Below are positions 1 to 10,106 of a stretch of 64,000 bases of DNA, piece by piece; the first letter of the stretch is position 1, and the number at the start of each line of letters is the position of its first letter. The stretch lies in the NCBI RefSeq assembly GCF_003594935.2, contig NZ_CP043342.1, forward strand, positions 496,001 to 560,000. Reading direction: 5' to 3'. A program made the position numbers and the translations under genes. A model generated the notes under the pieces. It had not been told where the DNA came from and made no database searches. It was given only the letters and a program-made list of their open reading frames with translations. The stretch is from Enterobacter huaxiensis (GTDB taxonomy: Bacteria; Pseudomonadota; Gammaproteobacteria; Enterobacterales; Enterobacteriaceae).

Positions 1-190
1 GCATATAAATGATCATTTTATCGTCACATTTATAGGCTATGTCTAAATAAATCATATGGATATGAGACTTTGATTTTTTGTGCGATTTGCGGGTTTCGCA
101 TTCACCAAATGAATGTTAATGAGTAGTAAATAGCACTATTTGTCAAAGGAAGGAGCAGTGGAAAAAAGGGAGAAGTGCAGTGGGGGCAGA
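1..190. other. AT-rich non-coding stretch at the window edge
   Basis: I see no credible gene here. The stretch is AT-rich and lies past the 3' end of argR. In E. coli the next gene in this direction is yhcN, transcribed like argR, so this may be its upstream region. That is inferred from gene order only; yhcN itself is outside the window. Confidence 0.4.
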
Positions 191-218
191 ACAATCCCCG
201 CAGCCGTATGCTACGGGG
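191..218 (-). terminator. Probable argR terminator
   Basis: On the minus strand, just past the argR stop, CCCCGTAGC pairs with GCTGCGGGG (one G-T pair, 5-nt loop). The tail that follows, ATTGTTCT, is only moderately T-rich, so termination may be partial. Confidence 0.5.
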
Positions 219-225
219 AGGGGGA

Positions 226-699
<474 letters not shown>

Positions 700-722
700 T
701 CACCCGGAATATGACGATAGAA

Positions 723-760
723 ACAACATTATTATGCATGTGGATGAATTTTTATGCAAA
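723..760. promoter_or_regulatory. Tandem ARG boxes upstream of argR
   Basis: The box at 743-760 contains TGAAT-TTTT-ATGCA, close to the ArgR consensus TGAAT-N4-ATTCA. A weaker box at 723-740 contains AACAT-TATT-ATGCA. The gap between them is 2 bp. Most ArgR operators have 3 bp between boxes, and E. coli argR is the known 2-bp exception, which this fits. Confidence 0.6.
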
Positions 761-867
761 TTATCTACCAGGCGGTAGGCTGAAATAATGTTATGAAAGG
801 GAGTGATTTTATCAGATTTCGTTATCGGAAAACATGCCTGGCTCACGCGACGCAAATAAGCCTAAAA

Positions 868-882
868 GTAAATTAAATGTTA
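868..882 (+). promoter_or_regulatory. ArcA box upstream of mdh
   Basis: The sequence GTAAATTAAATGTTA matches the published 15-bp ArcA-P consensus GTTAATTAAATGTTA at 14 of 15 positions. It lies about 200 bp before the mdh start. Repression of mdh by ArcA is established in E. coli. The rest of the 389-bp argR-mdh gap shows no convincing gene. A TGTGA half-site near 977 lacks a partner, so I do not call a CRP site there. Confidence 0.6.
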
Positions 883-1061
883 TCAAAATGATGTTGTTTT
901 GGTGGCTGGGCAGGGTGTATTGTAACCACCTCTTGATTCGTCACCCCCGGCTGGATGTTTACGAGGGTGAAAAGCGTGTGACCTCTAATTATTTAGCTAC
1001 GAAAATTGTAATTATTTACCTGCTGAATTATGGTCGCCGCAACGGAGTTACAGATACTTAA

Positions 1062-2024
<963 letters not shown>

Positions 2025-2039
2025 AACGTCCTCTCCCTT

Positions 2040-2072
2040 TGTAGGCCGGGTAAGCGTAAGCGCCACCCGGCA
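2040..2072. repeat. REP element after mdh
   Basis: A single imperfect palindrome of the form GTAGGCCGGGTAAGC...GCGCCACCCGGC. Related copies occur at 11005-11082, 25435-25507, 30579-30654 and 38696-38725. All lie between genes and near 3' ends, as enterobacterial REP elements usually do. Confidence 0.85.
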
Positions 2073-2077
2073 AAAAA

Positions 2078-2105
2078 AACCGAAGCACAGGCTTCGGTTT
2101 TTTTA
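2078..2105. terminator. Bidirectional terminator between mdh and degS
   Basis: AACCGAAGC and GCTTCGGTT form a 9-bp stem with an ACAG loop, flanked by a run of A on the left and of T on the right. It can end both mdh (+) and degS (-). Confidence 0.92.
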
Positions 2106-2117
2106 TACACATACACA

Positions 2118-3185
2118 TCAGTTTGTCGCCGGGTATTCCTGGATCGTCACCTGAATCGTCAGCTTCTTATCGTTACGCATGACTTCGACAGGGATGATTG
2201 AACCCGGACGAATTTCGGCCACCTGGTCCATTGTCTCAAGTGCAGAGACAGCTGGCGTACCGTTGACCGACACGATGACGTCATTAACCTGAATACCCGC
2301 GTTAGCTGCCGGGCCGCCAGGCGACACTTCGTTAACCACAATTCCCTGGATCTGATCGATGCCGCCGCCCTGCGAGTGCATTGGGGCAATCTCGCGTCCA
2401 CCGATACCAATGTAGCCACGGATCACGCGGCCATCGCGGATCAGCTTGTCCATAATCTTGGTGGCCAGCTGGAAGGGAATAGCAAAGCCAATCCCTTCCG
2501 GCGTCTCGCCGTCATTGCTTTTATCGAACGAGAGGGTGTTGATCCCCATCAGCTCGCCCAGCGAGTTGACCAGCGCGCCGCCGGAGTTACCGTGGTTGAT
2601 CGACGCATCGGTCTGCAGGAAGTTCTGCCGCCCGGACGGATTCAGCCCGATTCGACCGGTAGCGCTGATGATCCCCTGAGTGATGGTTTGGCCCAGGTTA
2701 TAGGGGTTACCGATAGCCAGTACCACGTCGCCAATGTGTGGCGTCCGCTTGCGGTTAATCGGGATGGTCGGCAGGCCGCCCGTAGCGTTAATTTTCAGCA
2801 CCGCGAGATCTGTCAGGCTGTCGGAACCCACCAGTAAGGCCTCAAACACGCGACCGTCCTGTAAGGCGACGATAATCTGATCGGCATCGTTGATGACGTG
2901 CTTGTTGGTAATGATGTAGCCGCGATCGTCCATAATTACGCCGGAACCGAGCGTGCGGATCTCCAGCTGGTTATGCGCTGAGCTGTTAAGGCCGCGGTTA
3001 TAGACGTTAACCACGGCGGGTGCGGCACGGCGTACAGCCTGATTATAGGTGGCTGGCGTTTCATCCGTGCTGTCAAACTGGGGAGCCGTCAGCTTGTTGA
3101 ACTGGCGTAAAGACGGCATAGCCACTAACAGCAGGCCAGCAACAATCAAACCGATGGCAATGGAACGAAAGAGCTTTAAAAGCAT
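2118..3185 (-). CDS. degS: Periplasmic stress-sensing protease DegS
   Basis: Inner-membrane-anchored serine protease that starts the sigma-E response. Its PDZ domain binds exposed outer-membrane porin C-termini, and the protease then cuts the anti-sigma factor RseA. The 355 residues match the family. An N-terminal signal anchor (about 4-27) is followed by the protease domain with the triad H96, D126, S201 (TNKHV, LTDLAV, GNSGG), then one PDZ domain (about 255-345). It is downstream of degQ on the same strand, with 92 nt between. A sigma-E-type promoter is predicted at greA elsewhere in this window. Confidence 0.98.
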   Translation of the reverse strand: MLLKLFRSIAIGLIVAGLLLVAMPSLRQFNKLTAPQFDSTDETPATYNQAVRRAAPAVVNVYNRGLNSSAHNQLEIRTLGSGVIMDDRGYIITNKHVINDADQIIVALQDGRVFEALLVGSDSLTDLAVLKINATGGLPTIPINRKRTPHIGDVVLAIGNPYNLGQTITQGIISATGRIGLNPSGRQNFLQTDASINHGNSGGALVNSLGELMGINTLSFDKSNDGETPEGIGFAIPFQLATKIMDKLIRDGRVIRGYIGIGGREIAPMHSQGGGIDQIQGIVVNEVSPGGPAANAGIQVNDVIVSVNGTPAVSALETMDQVAEIRPGSIIPVEVMRNDKKLTIQVTIQEYPATN

Positions 3186-3234
3186 GATGCGCGTATCGTT
3201 AAAAAAGGAACGGTTTGCAGCATAGCATGAGTTA

Positions 3235-3266
3235 TCCGGACATCACACGCAGCGGCGATGTCCGGA
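3235..3266 (-). terminator. Hairpin between degQ and degS
   Basis: TCCGGACATC and GATGTCCGGA form a perfect 10-bp stem with a 12-nt loop, just past the degQ stop. No T-run follows on the minus strand. It may protect the degQ mRNA end or cause only partial termination. Confidence 0.45.
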
Positions 3267-3277
3267 GTCGCAAATGG

Positions 3278-4645
3278 TTAGCGCAGTAAGATATAGATAG
3301 ATTCGTTGCCGCGCATTATCTGCAGGGCAATGACCGACGGTTTATTCTCCAGCACCTTGCGCATCTCTGCGATAGATTGCACGCGAGTACGGTTTACGCC
3401 GATGATAACGTCGTCCTGATGCAGTCCCGCCTGCGCGGCAGGGCTACTCTTCTCGACGGTGTCAACGGTAATGCCTTTGGTGCCGTCTTTGAGCTGGCCG
3501 TCACTCAGCGTTGCGCCTTGCAGCGTTGGGGCAATCAGCTCAGCGCTGGCAGAGGAAGAGGTACTCTTATCCAGCGTCACTTCGACGTCCATCGGCTTAC
3601 CCTCGCGGATCAGGCCCAGCTTCACCTTAGCGCCCGGTTCCGTGGTGGCAATCCGCGAGCGTAATTCTGCGAAGCTGCTCAGCGGCTTATCGTTAAGGCT
3701 CACAATCACGTCACCGGATTTTACGCCTGCTTTAGCTGAACCCGAGTTTGGCAGCACTTCACTGACAAACGCGCCGCGCTGGACGTTGAGCTTGAACGCT
3801 TTGGCGATATCCGCGCTCATCTCCATTCCTTTGATACCCAGCAGACCACGTTTGACTTCACCAAACTGAATGAGCTGTTGAGACAGGGTTTTCGCCATAT
3901 TGCTCGGAATGGCAAAGCCAATCCCGATGCTGCCGCCGCCGGGTGCGAGGATGGCGGTGTTAATGCCAATCAGCTCACCGTTCAGGTTTAGCAGCGCGCC
4001 GCCGGAGTTGCCGCGGTTGATCGACGCGTCGGTCTGAATAAAGTTTTCCAGCCCTTCGAGGTTCAGGCCGCTGCGCCCCAGGGCGGAGATAATGCCGGAG
4101 GTAGCCGTCTGGCCCAGACCGAACGGGTTTCCGACCGCAACGGCAAAATCACCGACCCGCAGGGCATCGGAGTCCGCTATCGTAATTTGCTTCAGGTTGC
4201 TTGGGTTTTGCACCTGCAGTAGCGCAATGTCGCTCTGGTCATCGCCGCCAATCAGTTTGGCGTCAAATTCGCGTCCGTCATTCAGCTGGATACTGATTTT
4301 ATCCGCCTGGTTGATGACGTGGTTATTGGTCAGCACATAGCCCTTGGCGGCATCAATGATGACTCCTGAGCCCAGGCCTTCGAAAGGCTGGGCCTGCTGG
4401 TCGGGCGCGTCATCGCCAAAATATTTCTTCAGTTCTTCAGGCACGCGCTGGCTTTGCCGCGCTGTTCCTTCCACTTGGACGCTGACCACGGCAGGCAGCA
4501 CTTTCTCAAGCATCGGTGCAAGGCTAGGAATGGCGGCTTGTCCCGGCACCTGCGAAGGCAGAGCCGCGCCGGCGGGGAAGGACGCCGAGAGAGATAACCC
4601 GACACTTAACGCTAAAGCGCTCAACAGCTGGTTTTTTTTCTTCAT
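3278..4645 (-). CDS. degQ: Periplasmic serine endoprotease DegQ
   Basis: Periplasmic HtrA-family protease and chaperone that degrades misfolded proteins. I chose the ATG at 4645, which gives 455 residues and a normal signal peptide (MKKK, hydrophobic core, cleavage after about AGA-A, residues 25-28). An upstream in-frame ATG at 4729 would bury the signal peptide. The triad is H109, D139, S214 (TNNHV, QSDIAL, GNSGG), followed by two PDZ domains (about 255-350 and 365-455). The paired order degQ-degS is the usual one, and zapG lies upstream on the same strand. Confidence 0.97.
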   Translation of the reverse strand: MKKKNQLLSALALSVGLSLSASFPAGAALPSQVPGQAAIPSLAPMLEKVLPAVVSVQVEGTARQSQRVPEELKKYFGDDAPDQQAQPFEGLGSGVIIDAAKGYVLTNNHVINQADKISIQLNDGREFDAKLIGGDDQSDIALLQVQNPSNLKQITIADSDALRVGDFAVAVGNPFGLGQTATSGIISALGRSGLNLEGLENFIQTDASINRGNSGGALLNLNGELIGINTAILAPGGGSIGIGFAIPSNMAKTLSQQLIQFGEVKRGLLGIKGMEMSADIAKAFKLNVQRGAFVSEVLPNSGSAKAGVKSGDVIVSLNDKPLSSFAELRSRIATTEPGAKVKLGLIREGKPMDVEVTLDKSTSSSASAELIAPTLQGATLSDGQLKDGTKGITVDTVEKSSPAAQAGLHQDDVIIGVNRTRVQSIAEMRKVLENKPSVIALQIMRGNESIYILLR

Positions 4646-4763
4646 TGATGCTGACTCTCGTATCCTGGAATGAAAGAAGAACGGCCCCAAAAACATCCTG
4701 ATGTTATTGAATTTTAAACCGCTGAACAATGAGGTGTTTGACTAAATAATAGCTGGGGACGGG

Positions 4764-4794
4764 AAGAAAGAACGGGCGCAAGAGATGCGCCCGT
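4764..4794 (-). terminator. zapG terminator
   Basis: ACGGGCGC and GCGCCCGT form an 8-bp stem with a 7-nt loop. On the minus strand a T-rich tail (TTCTTTCTTCC) follows, fitting factor-independent termination after zapG. Confidence 0.8.
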
Positions 4795-4816
4795 AAAATA
4801 TATTCAGGTTGTGCGA

Positions 4817-5215
4817 TTAATCGCGTTTTGCGCCACCGCGCAGCAGGCCGGATGCGCCGTCAGAATAGTCACGTGGCATCTGAACCGGAGCCTGATCGTT
4901 GCCGGCTTCAGAGTCTGCCAGACGGTTGCGGAACGGGTTGGTCTCCGCTGTCAATTCCGGCAGCAGGCTGCTTGAGCTTTTTGCCATGTGTTGATACAGC
5001 TGGCGATAATCCGTCGCCATGTTGTCCAGCAGCTCGGCGCTACGGGCAAAGTGGCTGACCAGCTCTTCGCGGTATTCTTCCAGCTCGGCCTTGTTTTTTT
5101 CCAGCTCATACTGCAGTGACTGCTGCTGACGCAATTTGCGGTTACCGAAACGCATGGCCACAGCACCGATGACGACGCCGACGACTAAACCGATTAGCGC
5201 ATATTCCCAGGTCAT
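4817..5215 (-). CDS. zapG: Cell envelope / division protein ZapG (YhcB)
   Basis: Inner-membrane protein of 132 residues linked to cell division, envelope integrity and the elongation machinery; its exact biochemical role is not settled. One N-terminal membrane segment (about 4-22) precedes a long charged coiled coil (about 28-80) and a flexible, proline-containing tail. The membrane segment and coiled coil match E. coli YhcB closely. It is divergent from zapE, another division-linked gene, with a 189-bp shared promoter region. Confidence 0.95.
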   Translation of the reverse strand: MTWEYALIGLVVGVVIGAVAMRFGNRKLRQQQSLQYELEKNKAELEEYREELVSHFARSAELLDNMATDYRQLYQHMAKSSSSLLPELTAETNPFRNRLADSEAGNDQAPVQMPRDYSDGASGLLRGGAKRD

Positions 5216-5404
5216 GAACTTCTCCCGTTGTCTTGTTGTTCCGTAGGGTGTTGGCTCGGCTCCTGCCTGTGCCTGATATTGCCACTATAACCGCTATTTC
5301 CGCAGAAGTGGAATCCTGACGTATCATCGCGTAGGGTAGAACGGCCTTTTTTTCATCAGTCACGCCCGCTGGTGAGGTTTAACTGAAGGAATAACAACAA
5401 GATT

Positions 5405-6529
5405 ATGCAAAATCTGTCCCCCGCATCGCGATATCAACATGCCCTGAATGAGGGTTCACATCAGCCTGATGACGTTCAGCGTGAGGCGGTTAATCGTCTG
5501 GATTCAATTTACCAGGCGCTTACCGCACAACCCGCAGAAGCCGTGCAAAGCGGAGGGCTGAAAGCGGCGTTCGGACGCTTGCTTGGCAAAAAAGAGCCGC
5601 AGGCCACCACTCCCGCTCGCGGCTTATATATGTGGGGCGGCGTTGGACGCGGTAAAACCTGGCTGATGGATATGTTCTATCAGAGCCTGCCGGGGACGCG
5701 GAAGCAGCGTCTGCATTTCCACCGCTTTATGTTACGCGTTCACGAGGAGCTGACGGCGCTGCAGGGTAAAAGCGATCCGCTGGAGATTGTGGCCGACCGC
5801 TTTAAGGCCGAAACGGACGTACTTTGCTTTGACGAATTTTTTGTTTCCGATATTACCGACGCTATGCTGCTGGGCGGGCTGATGAAAGCGCTGTTTGCGC
5901 GTGGCATCACCCTGGTGGCGACGTCAAACATTCCGCCGGACGATCTGTATCGCAATGGCCTGCAGCGCGCGCGTTTCCTGCCAGCCATTGATGCTATCAA
6001 ACAGTACTGTGACATTATGAACGTTGATGCCGGCGTGGATTACCGTCTGCGCACGCTGACCCAGGCCCACCTGTGGCTTTCGCCGTTGAACGCTGAAACG
6101 ACAAATCAGATGGATAAGCTGTGGCTGGCGCTGGCGGGTGCAAAACGTGAGAACGCCCCAGAGCTTGAAATCAACCATCGTTCATTACAGACGCTGGGCG
6201 TAGAGAACCAAACCCTGGCCGTCTCCTTTGCAACGCTTTGCGTGGATGCCCGCAGCCAGCACGACTACATTGCGCTTTCGCGACTGTTCCACACCGTGAT
6301 GCTGCTGGATGTCCCGGTGATGACGCCCCTGATGGAGAGCGAAGCGCGGCGTTTTATCGCTCTGGTGGATGAATTTTATGAGCGCCACGTTAAGCTGGTG
6401 GTCAGTGCAGCCGTTCCTTTATATGAGGTGTACCAGGGCGAGCGGCTTAAATTTGAGTTCCAGCGCTGCCTGTCACGCCTGCAGGAGATGCAGAGCGAAG
6501 AGTACCTCAAGCGCGAGCATATGCCATAA
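5405..6529 (+). CDS. zapE: Cell division ATPase ZapE
   Basis: AFG1-family AAA ATPase that associates with the Z ring late in division. Its 374 residues match E. coli YhcM. Walker A is GGVGRGKT at residues 78-85, and Walker B is the CFDEFFV stretch near 139-145. Start: ATG after an AAGGAATAACAACAAGATT leader with a usable ribosome site. It is followed by a GC-rich hairpin repeat and then the rplM promoter, so it is probably transcribed alone. Confidence 0.97.
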   Translation: MQNLSPASRYQHALNEGSHQPDDVQREAVNRLDSIYQALTAQPAEAVQSGGLKAAFGRLLGKKEPQATTPARGLYMWGGVGRGKTWLMDMFYQSLPGTRKQRLHFHRFMLRVHEELTALQGKSDPLEIVADRFKAETDVLCFDEFFVSDITDAMLLGGLMKALFARGITLVATSNIPPDDLYRNGLQRARFLPAIDAIKQYCDIMNVDAGVDYRLRTLTQAHLWLSPLNAETTNQMDKLWLALAGAKRENAPELEINHRSLQTLGVENQTLAVSFATLCVDARSQHDYIALSRLFHTVMLLDVPVMTPLMESEARRFIALVDEFYERHVKLVVSAAVPLYEVYQGERLKFEFQRCLSRLQEMQSEEYLKREHMP

Positions 6530-6531
6530 AT

Positions 6532-6572
6532 GCCCCCCTCTCCCCGTGGGAGAGGGGCCGGGGGTGAGGGCA
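6532..6572. repeat. GC-rich intergenic hairpin repeat after zapE
   Basis: CCCCTCTCCC (6535-6544) pairs with GGGAGAGGGG (6548-6557) around a CGT loop, followed by CCGGGGGTGAGGGCA. The outer TGCCC and GGGCA can also pair. This resembles a hairpin family I remember from many gamma-proteobacterial intergenic regions. It has no T-run but may still attenuate transcription between zapE and rplM. Confidence 0.65.
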
Positions 6573-6649
6573 CCAGACCGCAAATACTTACCCCCCGAAA
6601 AACCCATTCCAAATCGCATTTAAGGGTCGATCTTTGACCTCAACTTCTC

Positions 6650-7248
<599 letters not shown>

Positions 7249-7260
7249 TCGGGATTATAG

Positions 7261-7656
<396 letters not shown>

Positions 7657-7686
7657 TCATTTTCTGCTTATGCAGAACGATTGGCG

Positions 7687-7712
7687 AAAAACCCGCTTCG
7701 GCGGGTTTTTTT
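7687..7712 (+). terminator. rplM-rpsI operon terminator
   Basis: AACCCGC and GCGGGTT form a 7-bp stem capped by a stable TTCG tetraloop and followed by seven T. Confidence 0.95.
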
Positions 7713-7964
7713 ATGGATAATGTGCAGGTTATCCACAACATGAATTGATATATCTCCTCTTTTTCCACATTTCCAGAATCCCCTCACCCCAAAGCCATCA
7801 AAATCTGGTAAACTATCATCCAATTTTCTGCCCAAATATCGGTGAATACTCGATTTTTGTTCGATTCTTGAACAATGTGTCTTCTCTGGGATGGGCGATA
7901 CTTCATCTGGCTGGCCCCGTTGGGCCGGTAGCAGTATATATTCTGAATATACCTGGAGGTTTTC
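7713..7964 (+). promoter_or_regulatory. sspA upstream region
   Basis: About 250 bp without a gene. A perfect DnaA-box consensus, TTATCCACA, is at 7729-7737, next to an inverted GGATAA. A palindrome of GTATAT / ATATAC arms (7934-7952) ends directly before the GGAGG ribosome site of sspA. TGGTAAACTATCATC around 7807 may be part of the promoter, but I cannot fix the -10 and -35 with confidence. Confidence 0.45.
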
Positions 7965-8603
7965 ATGGCTGTCGCTGCCAACAAACGTTCGGTAATGACG
8001 CTGTTTTCTGGTCCTACTGACATTTATAGCCATCAGGTTCGTATCGTGCTGGCCGAGAAGGGTGTCAGTTTTGAGATCGAGCATGTGGAAAAGGATAACC
8101 CACCTCAGGATCTGATCGATCTCAACCCGAGCCAGAGCGTACCAACGCTGGTGGATCGCGAGCTGACCCTGTGGGAATCCCGCATCATTATGGAATACCT
8201 GGATGAGCGTTTCCCGCATCCACCGCTTATGCCTGTTTACCCTGTTGCACGTGGCGAAAGCCGCCTGTACATGCAGCGTATCGAGAAAGACTGGTACACG
8301 CTGATGAACGTTATCGTGAACGGTTCCTCCTCTGAAGCAGATGCTGCGCGTAAACAGCTGCGTGAAGAGCTGCTGGCTATCGCGCCAGTCTTTGGTCAGA
8401 AGCCTTTCTTCCTGAGCGACGAGTTCAGCCTGGTCGATTGCTACCTGGCTCCGCTGCTGTGGCGTCTGCCTACGCTGGGCGTTGAGTTCAGCGGCCCGGG
8501 TGCAAAAGAGCTGAAGGGCTACATGACTCGCGTATTTGAACGCGACTCTTTCCTGGCATCTTTAACTGAACCGGAACGTGAAATGCGTCTCGGCCGAGGC
8601 TAA
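7965..8603 (+). CDS. sspA: Stringent starvation protein A
   Basis: RNA-polymerase-associated protein with a glutathione-S-transferase fold but no known transferase activity. In E. coli it supports stationary-phase acid tolerance and lowers H-NS. The 212 residues match E. coli. The thioredoxin-like N domain (about 10-88) includes PSQSVPTLVD, and the helical C domain follows. GGAGG precedes the ATG. sspB starts 5 nt after the stop, so the two are one operon. Confidence 0.98.
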   Translation: MAVAANKRSVMTLFSGPTDIYSHQVRIVLAEKGVSFEIEHVEKDNPPQDLIDLNPSQSVPTLVDRELTLWESRIIMEYLDERFPHPPLMPVYPVARGESRLYMQRIEKDWYTLMNVIVNGSSSEADAARKQLREELLAIAPVFGQKPFFLSDEFSLVDCYLAPLLWRLPTLGVEFSGPGAKELKGYMTRVFERDSFLASLTEPEREMRLGRG

Positions 8604-8608
8604 TAACT

Positions 8609-9106
8609 GTGGAAATGTCACAACTTTCCCCACGCCGTCCGTATCTGCTGCGCGCCTTCTATGAATGGCTGCTGGATAACCAGCTCACGCCGCACCTGGT
8701 TGTGGATGTGACGTTGCCGGACGTGCTGGTTCCAATGGAATACGCACGTGACGGACAGATCGTGCTGAACATTGCACCGCGTGCGGTGGGTAACCTTGAA
8801 CTGGCAAACGACGAAGTGCGCTTCAATGCGCGTTTCGGCGGCGTGCCGCGTCAGGTTTCTGTGCCGCTGGCTGCGGTACTGGCGATCTACGCCCGTGAAA
8901 ACGGTGCGGGCACCATGTTCGAGCCGGAAGCGGCATATGACGAAGATGTTGCCAGCCTGAACGACGACGACGCAACCGATGAACGCGAAAGCGACACGGT
9001 CATGTCGCTCATCGATGGCGATAAACCCGATCACCAGGACGACAACGACCCTGACGACGATCCGCCACCGCGCGGCGGCCGTCCGGCGCTGCGCGTCGTG
9101 AAATAA
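8609..9106 (+). CDS. sspB: ClpXP specificity-enhancing factor SspB
   Basis: Adaptor that binds ssrA-tagged stalled proteins (and RseA fragments) and tethers them to ClpXP. It has 165 residues with a GTG start; the N-terminal peptide-binding domain (about 1-110) is highly conserved. A long acidic, low-complexity linker (about 115-152, rich in Asp) leads to the C-terminal ClpX-binding motif GGRPALRVVK. The linker differs most from E. coli, as expected for a flexible tether. Through RseA it connects to the DegS branch of the sigma-E pathway. Confidence 0.97.
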   Translation: MEMSQLSPRRPYLLRAFYEWLLDNQLTPHLVVDVTLPDVLVPMEYARDGQIVLNIAPRAVGNLELANDEVRFNARFGGVPRQVSVPLAAVLAIYARENGAGTMFEPEAAYDEDVASLNDDDATDERESDTVMSLIDGDKPDHQDDNDPDDDPPPRGGRPALRVVK

Positions 9107-9108
9107 TC

Positions 9109-9136
9109 AAACAGGCCCATTGGGCCTGTTTTGCTT
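9109..9136 (+). terminator. sspAB terminator
   Basis: ACAGGCCCA and TGGGCCTGT form a tight 9-bp stem with almost no loop, followed by TTTTGC directly after the sspB stop. Confidence 0.8.
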
Positions 9137-9198
9137 TCCGCCCCCTCTGATTTCCTGTGTTATGATGAATTGTTTTCCTTCTACGGCACCGGACTGCA

Positions 9199-9981
9199 AT
9201 GAAACCGACTGATCTTAAAGCTGAAAACTCTGATGAAACCATTGGCCGCAGCCTGCGACGTCGTCCGCTGGCGCGCAAAAAGCTGTCTGACATGGTGGAA
9301 GAAGAGCTGGAGCAGATGATCCGCCGGAAGGAATTTGCTCAGGGAGAACAGCTGCCCTCCGAACGCGAGCTGATGGAATTTTTCAACGTCGGTCGCCCCT
9401 CCGTGCGGGAAGCGCTGGCGGCGTTAAAGCGTAAAGGACTGGTGCAGATCAACAACGGTGAACGCGCTCGCGTCACCATGCCCTCTGCCGATACCATCAT
9501 CAGTGAACTTTCCGGCATGGCGAAAGATTTCCTCGCCCAGCCCGGCGGTATCGCCCATTTTGAACAGCTGCGCCTGTTTTTTGAATCCAGCCTCGTTCGT
9601 TTTGCCGCTGAATTTGCTACCGATGATCAAATCGATCTGCTGACAAAGGCGCTGGAGATTAACAGCCAGTCGCTTGATGATAATGCGCTGTTTATCCGAT
9701 CCGACGTTGATTTCCACCGCGTGCTGGCGGAGATCCCCGGCAATCCGATCTTTAATGCGATCCACGTTGCGCTTCTCGACTGGCTGATTGCCGCACGCCC
9801 AACGGTACCGGATTCAGAGCTTTACCGGCATAACGAAGTCAGCTATCGCCAGCATATTGCGATCGTTGATGCGATCCGCCGCCGGGATCCGGATGAGGCC
9901 GATCGCGCGTTGCAAACCCACCTCAACAGCGTTTCTGCCACCTGGCACGCCTTCGGGCAGCACGCCAAACCCAAAAAATAA
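9199..9981 (+). CDS. nanR: Sialic acid repressor NanR
   Basis: GntR/FadR-type repressor of the nan genes, released by N-acetylneuraminate. It has 260 residues (E. coli about 263). The winged-helix domain (about 28-100) contains [11 protein letters not shown] and GRPSVREAL; the all-helical FCD effector domain (about 105-250) keeps metal-ligand-like residues such as DVDFHR and QQHIAI-type histidine motifs. The extreme N-terminus is the least conserved part. Its operator is found between its stop and nanA, so it acts on the next operon. Confidence 0.96.
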   Translation: MKPTDLKAENSDETIGRSLRRRPLARKKLSDMVEEELEQMIRRKEFAQGEQLPSERELMEFFNVGRPSVREALAALKRKGLVQINNGERARVTMPSADTIISELSGMAKDFLAQPGGIAHFEQLRLFFESSLVRFAAEFATDDQIDLLTKALEINSQSLDDNALFIRSDVDFHRVLAEIPGNPIFNAIHVALLDWLIAARPTVPDSELYRHNEVSYRQHIAIVDAIRRRDPDEADRALQTHLNSVSATWHAFGQHAKPKK

Positions 9982-10048
9982 CGATCCGCTTTTAGTGAAG
10001 CAGATCGCAATATAAGCGTTCTGTATTCCACTGCTGCTTAATTGATCT

Positions 10049-10071
10049 GGTATAACAGGTATAAAGGTATG
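10049..10071. promoter_or_regulatory. NanR operator (three GGTATA repeats)
   Basis: GGTATA at 10049-10054, GGTATA at 10058-10063 and GGTATG at 10066-10071 form the direct-repeat array known to bind NanR in E. coli. It ends 35 bp before nanA, overlapping the expected promoter, so repression by occlusion is likely. Confidence 0.9.
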
Positions 10072-10106
10072 TCGTTATAATAAACACACGATCGATTGAG
10101 GTAACT

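Noticed and set aside
970..990. Possible CRP site before mdh (TGTGA)
   Set aside because: Only one half-site matches; the partner half is ATTAT rather than TCACA.
834..1061. 75-codon ORF between argR and mdh
   Set aside because: No ribosome site, it contains the ArcA box, and the translated product resembles nothing I recognise; the region is better explained as promoter DNA.
8930..9060. Repetitive GACGAC stretch in sspB as a tandem repeat
   Set aside because: It encodes the acidic, flexible linker that SspB proteins normally have; not a separate repeat element.
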